The notes beneath the pieces are model-generated. The model was not told the origin of the DNA, did no database searches, and worked only from the letters and a program-made list of their open reading frames with translations. This document shows, in pieces, positions 62,430 to 64,000 of a DNA stretch of 64,000 nt. Source of the stretch: Marinobacter litoralis (GTDB lineage Bacteria > Pseudomonadota > Gammaproteobacteria > Pseudomonadales > Oleiphilaceae). The first letter of the stretch is position 1; each line of letters starts with the position of its first letter. Location of the stretch: assembly GCF_003336705.1 (NCBI RefSeq), contig NZ_QMDL01000001.1, positions 248,001-312,000 on the forward strand, read 5' to 3'. Made by a program: the position numbers and the translations under genes.

Positions 62430-64000
62430 TACTAAGCGCCAAAAGGGCGTTTTGATTTTTCTGATGCCTTTTTTGCTGGTCGCAATTGCCGTAGTAGCGA
62501 CCTTGGCGATGGATGCAGCACGCCTATACAGTGTTAAGGGCGATATGCAGGCTGTGGTGAACGCGGCGGCAACGGCTGCGGCCGACGAAGCAATGGCCTG
62601 CGGTGTCGGAGATGTCAGTCTGATGCGCGCACGCGCTCTAACAGCAGCGAAGCAAGCTGGATTCGACGGAGATAGCAGTGAACTGGAAGTGATTGTCGGC
62701 CTGCTTGAAACGGGTGATTCCACGACCGGCGAGCTCCAATTTAAAGCAACACCCCCGAACCAAAGCAATGCGGCTGTCGTTCGCTACACCCGAAAAGAAC
62801 GGGTGTCATGGCTGCTTCCGGAAACCTTCTTCGAGCCGGTTGAGATCTCGGTGAACGCTGCAGCTCGAAAAGAACTCTATGCGACGTTGAGCGCCAACAG
62901 TTCAACGGTAAAAGTGACCAATGGACTTCTCGGAAATCTGCTTGGAGGAGTCCTGGGTCAAAGTAATTATTCTCTTGATCCTACGAGTTTAGCCAGCCTG
63001 GAGTCGACATTGTTGGGTGTCGGGGATCTTCTGTCTAATCTCGGCGTTAACAATGTTACGGCTTTGCTGGATCGCCCCTTGATAGAGGTGCTGGACGCGG
63101 TTGTTGATGTTGTTGGTGGGGTGACATCGCCAGTGGGTGCGCTCGTTGATGACTTAACCGAGGCATCCGGTCTTAGTGGGCTCAAACTATCGTCAGTACT
63201 CGAGGTCAAGGGAGATAAAGAAGCGGCCCGAAGTGCTGAATTTCCCCTTTACGACTTCATTATGAGCGTTGTCCTGAATAGCGCGCATCAGCTAGGAAAG
63301 ACGACTGGTACTGGCCTACTTGGATTGAATATAGATACCAGTACAAGTCCGGTCTTAAAGCCGCTGTTGGATAATGGTTTGTTGGGCGATCTTGACCTTT
63401 CATTAAAGCTTGGCGTGGATAATCCTGCGCCGGTAGTGATTGGTCCGGCACGGCAAGGAAGTGATAACGAATGGATGACAGAGCTTCATTCGTCGGACGT
63501 ATCTTTGGAAGCGCTTGTTGATTTAGAGCTCTCTATTGGTTTTATCGGTGATTTGATATCGGGCTTAACCCTCGGGCTGGCAAAGGTAGAGCTGTTGGAC
63601 AGTATTCGTGTGCCGCTGGCGGTCAAAGTGGGTGGTGGTCGCGCCGAGTTTGTGGGGGCTGGCTGTGCTCGTGGCAGTAGCAATGATATCGACATTGAAG
63701 TTTTGGCTCATCCGTCAGTGGCCAGTATAGACACAGGGACGATTCAGCCTGACGGCGAAGTGGCGAGAGAGCCGATTCACGCTACGCTGCTAAAGCTTGC
63801 GTTGTTAGGTCAGCCTCTACTTAATTTATGTGTGGATGCGGACCTCGGTGTAAATATCCCGGTTGCTGAGCAAACTCATACGTTAACCGGCGTACCCTTG
63901 TATTGCCCGGAAGGGCAATGTGCCAAGAAACTGGCTAACAGCCAGCCAACCTGGATACAGGGGCTAGATCTCGATATCGAGAATCTGGCTTTGGATTGCG
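62422..64000 (+). CDS. TadG-like pilus protein (partial, runs off the window)
   Basis: An open frame of at least 526 codons from GTG at 62422 to the window end with no stop. The N-terminus (RQKGVLIFLMPFLLVAIAVVATLAMDAARLY) is the TadG/TadE-G-like helix, followed by KGDMQAVVNAAATAAADEAMACG, typical of TadG. The later part is beta-rich and resembles no common domain by eye; a von Willebrand domain is not visible in the part present. The GTG overlaps the DUF3613 stop by eight bases. Confidence 0.8.
   Translation, partial: MIDTKRQKGVLIFLMPFLLVAIAVVATLAMDAARLYSVKGDMQAVVNAAATAAADEAMACGVGDVSLMRARALTAAKQAGFDGDSSELEVIVGLLETGDSTTGELQFKATPPNQSNAAVVRYTRKERVSWLLPETFFEPVEISVNAAARKELYATLSANSSTVKVTNGLLGNLLGGVLGQSNYSLDPTSLASLESTLLGVGDLLSNLGVNNVTALLDRPLIEVLDAVVDVVGGVTSPVGALVDDLTEASGLSGLKLSSVLEVKGDKEAARSAEFPLYDFIMSVVLNSAHQLGKTTGTGLLGLNIDTSTSPVLKPLLDNGLLGDLDLSLKLGVDNPAPVVIGPARQGSDNEWMTELHSSDVSLEALVDLELSIGFIGDLISGLTLGLAKVELLDSIRVPLAVKVGGGRAEFVGAGCARGSSNDIDIEVLAHPSVASIDTGTIQPDGEVAREPIHATLLKLALLGQPLLNLCVDADLGVNIPVAEQTHTLTGVPLYCPEGQCAKKLANSQPTWIQGLDLDIENLALDC

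Noticed and set aside
1..64000. CRISPR arrays, tRNA or rRNA genes and intact insertion sequences
   Set aside because: Looked for regular spaced repeats, tRNA-like cloverleaf ends and transposase-like proteins; none seen. The repeated stretches found are the inverted-repeat elements near 2400-2770 and the ghost junction at 40288.

Overview
The window looks like a chromosomal segment of a marine gammaproteobacterium, most probably Marinobacter or a close relative. This rests on the gene content and protein style seen by eye: Pseudomonas-like PA2778/PA2779 proteins, an OsmC-YcaO fusion, an ACAD10/11-type acyl-CoA dehydrogenase cluster, a Tad pilus locus and an AraC/OruR-type regulator. No database search was possible. 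No rRNA, tRNA, CRISPR array or intact insertion sequence was found.

Layout. (1) 1-6217: the end of a membrane protein, a LysR regulator, then an acyl-CoA/hydroxy-acid catabolic group on the plus strand (acyl-CoA dehydrogenase, SDR, aminoglycoside-phosphotransferase-like kinase, histidine phosphatase, SDR). A 479-base gap inside it holds two strong inverted-repeat elements. (2) 6413-10909: small housekeeping and stress genes (DUF2798, PBP4-type DacB, a double GST-N protein, GFA, YaiI, YjdM) plus a 29-residue membrane peptide behind a near-consensus Fur box. (3) 11106-14310: a three-gene 2-oxoacid dehydrogenase operon (E1 alpha, E1 beta, E2). (4) 14420-23722: mixed single genes (PCu(A)C copper chaperone, SelW-like, diacylglycerol-kinase-like, OsmC-YcaO, Usp, dienoyl-CoA isomerase, CPBP protease, ArgO-type exporter, thioesterase-like, HSL esterase, ThpR). 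(5) 23759-33666: mostly minus strand. It holds two exported proteins and an AraC regulator, a plus-strand methyltransferase, then the PA2778/PA2779 pair, a PLD protein, a glutamine amidotransferase, a YebC paralogue and an SRPBCC protein.

(6) 33835-43666: a type VI secretion cargo island. It runs VgrG, DUF4123 adaptor, a large VasX-like membrane effector and a DUF6708-like membrane protein, coupled by 4-base overlaps. Two tandem SUMF1/FGE-fold lipoproteins without the usual catalytic cysteines follow, then two small membrane proteins. A degenerate, frameshifted copy of a gene junction (end of a SUMF1 gene plus start of the 42323 gene) sits upstream of the array and records past recombination. 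(7) 43748-44851: AI-2E family transporter. (8) 45184-52860: three consecutive lipoprotein genes: an M19/amidohydrolase-like protein, a fused beta-helix/diheme cytochrome c, and an S15/CocE-like alpha/beta hydrolase. This looks like a cell-surface or periplasmic oxidation-hydrolysis module of unknown substrate and is my best candidate for an undescribed system. (9) 52933-54024: an OmpA-family protein, facing away. (10) 54370-64000: a Tad/Flp pilus operon (flp, tadE-like, rcpC/cpaB, rcpA/cpaC, tadZ, tadA, tadB, tadC, tadD, DUF3613, tadG-like) that runs off the end of the window.
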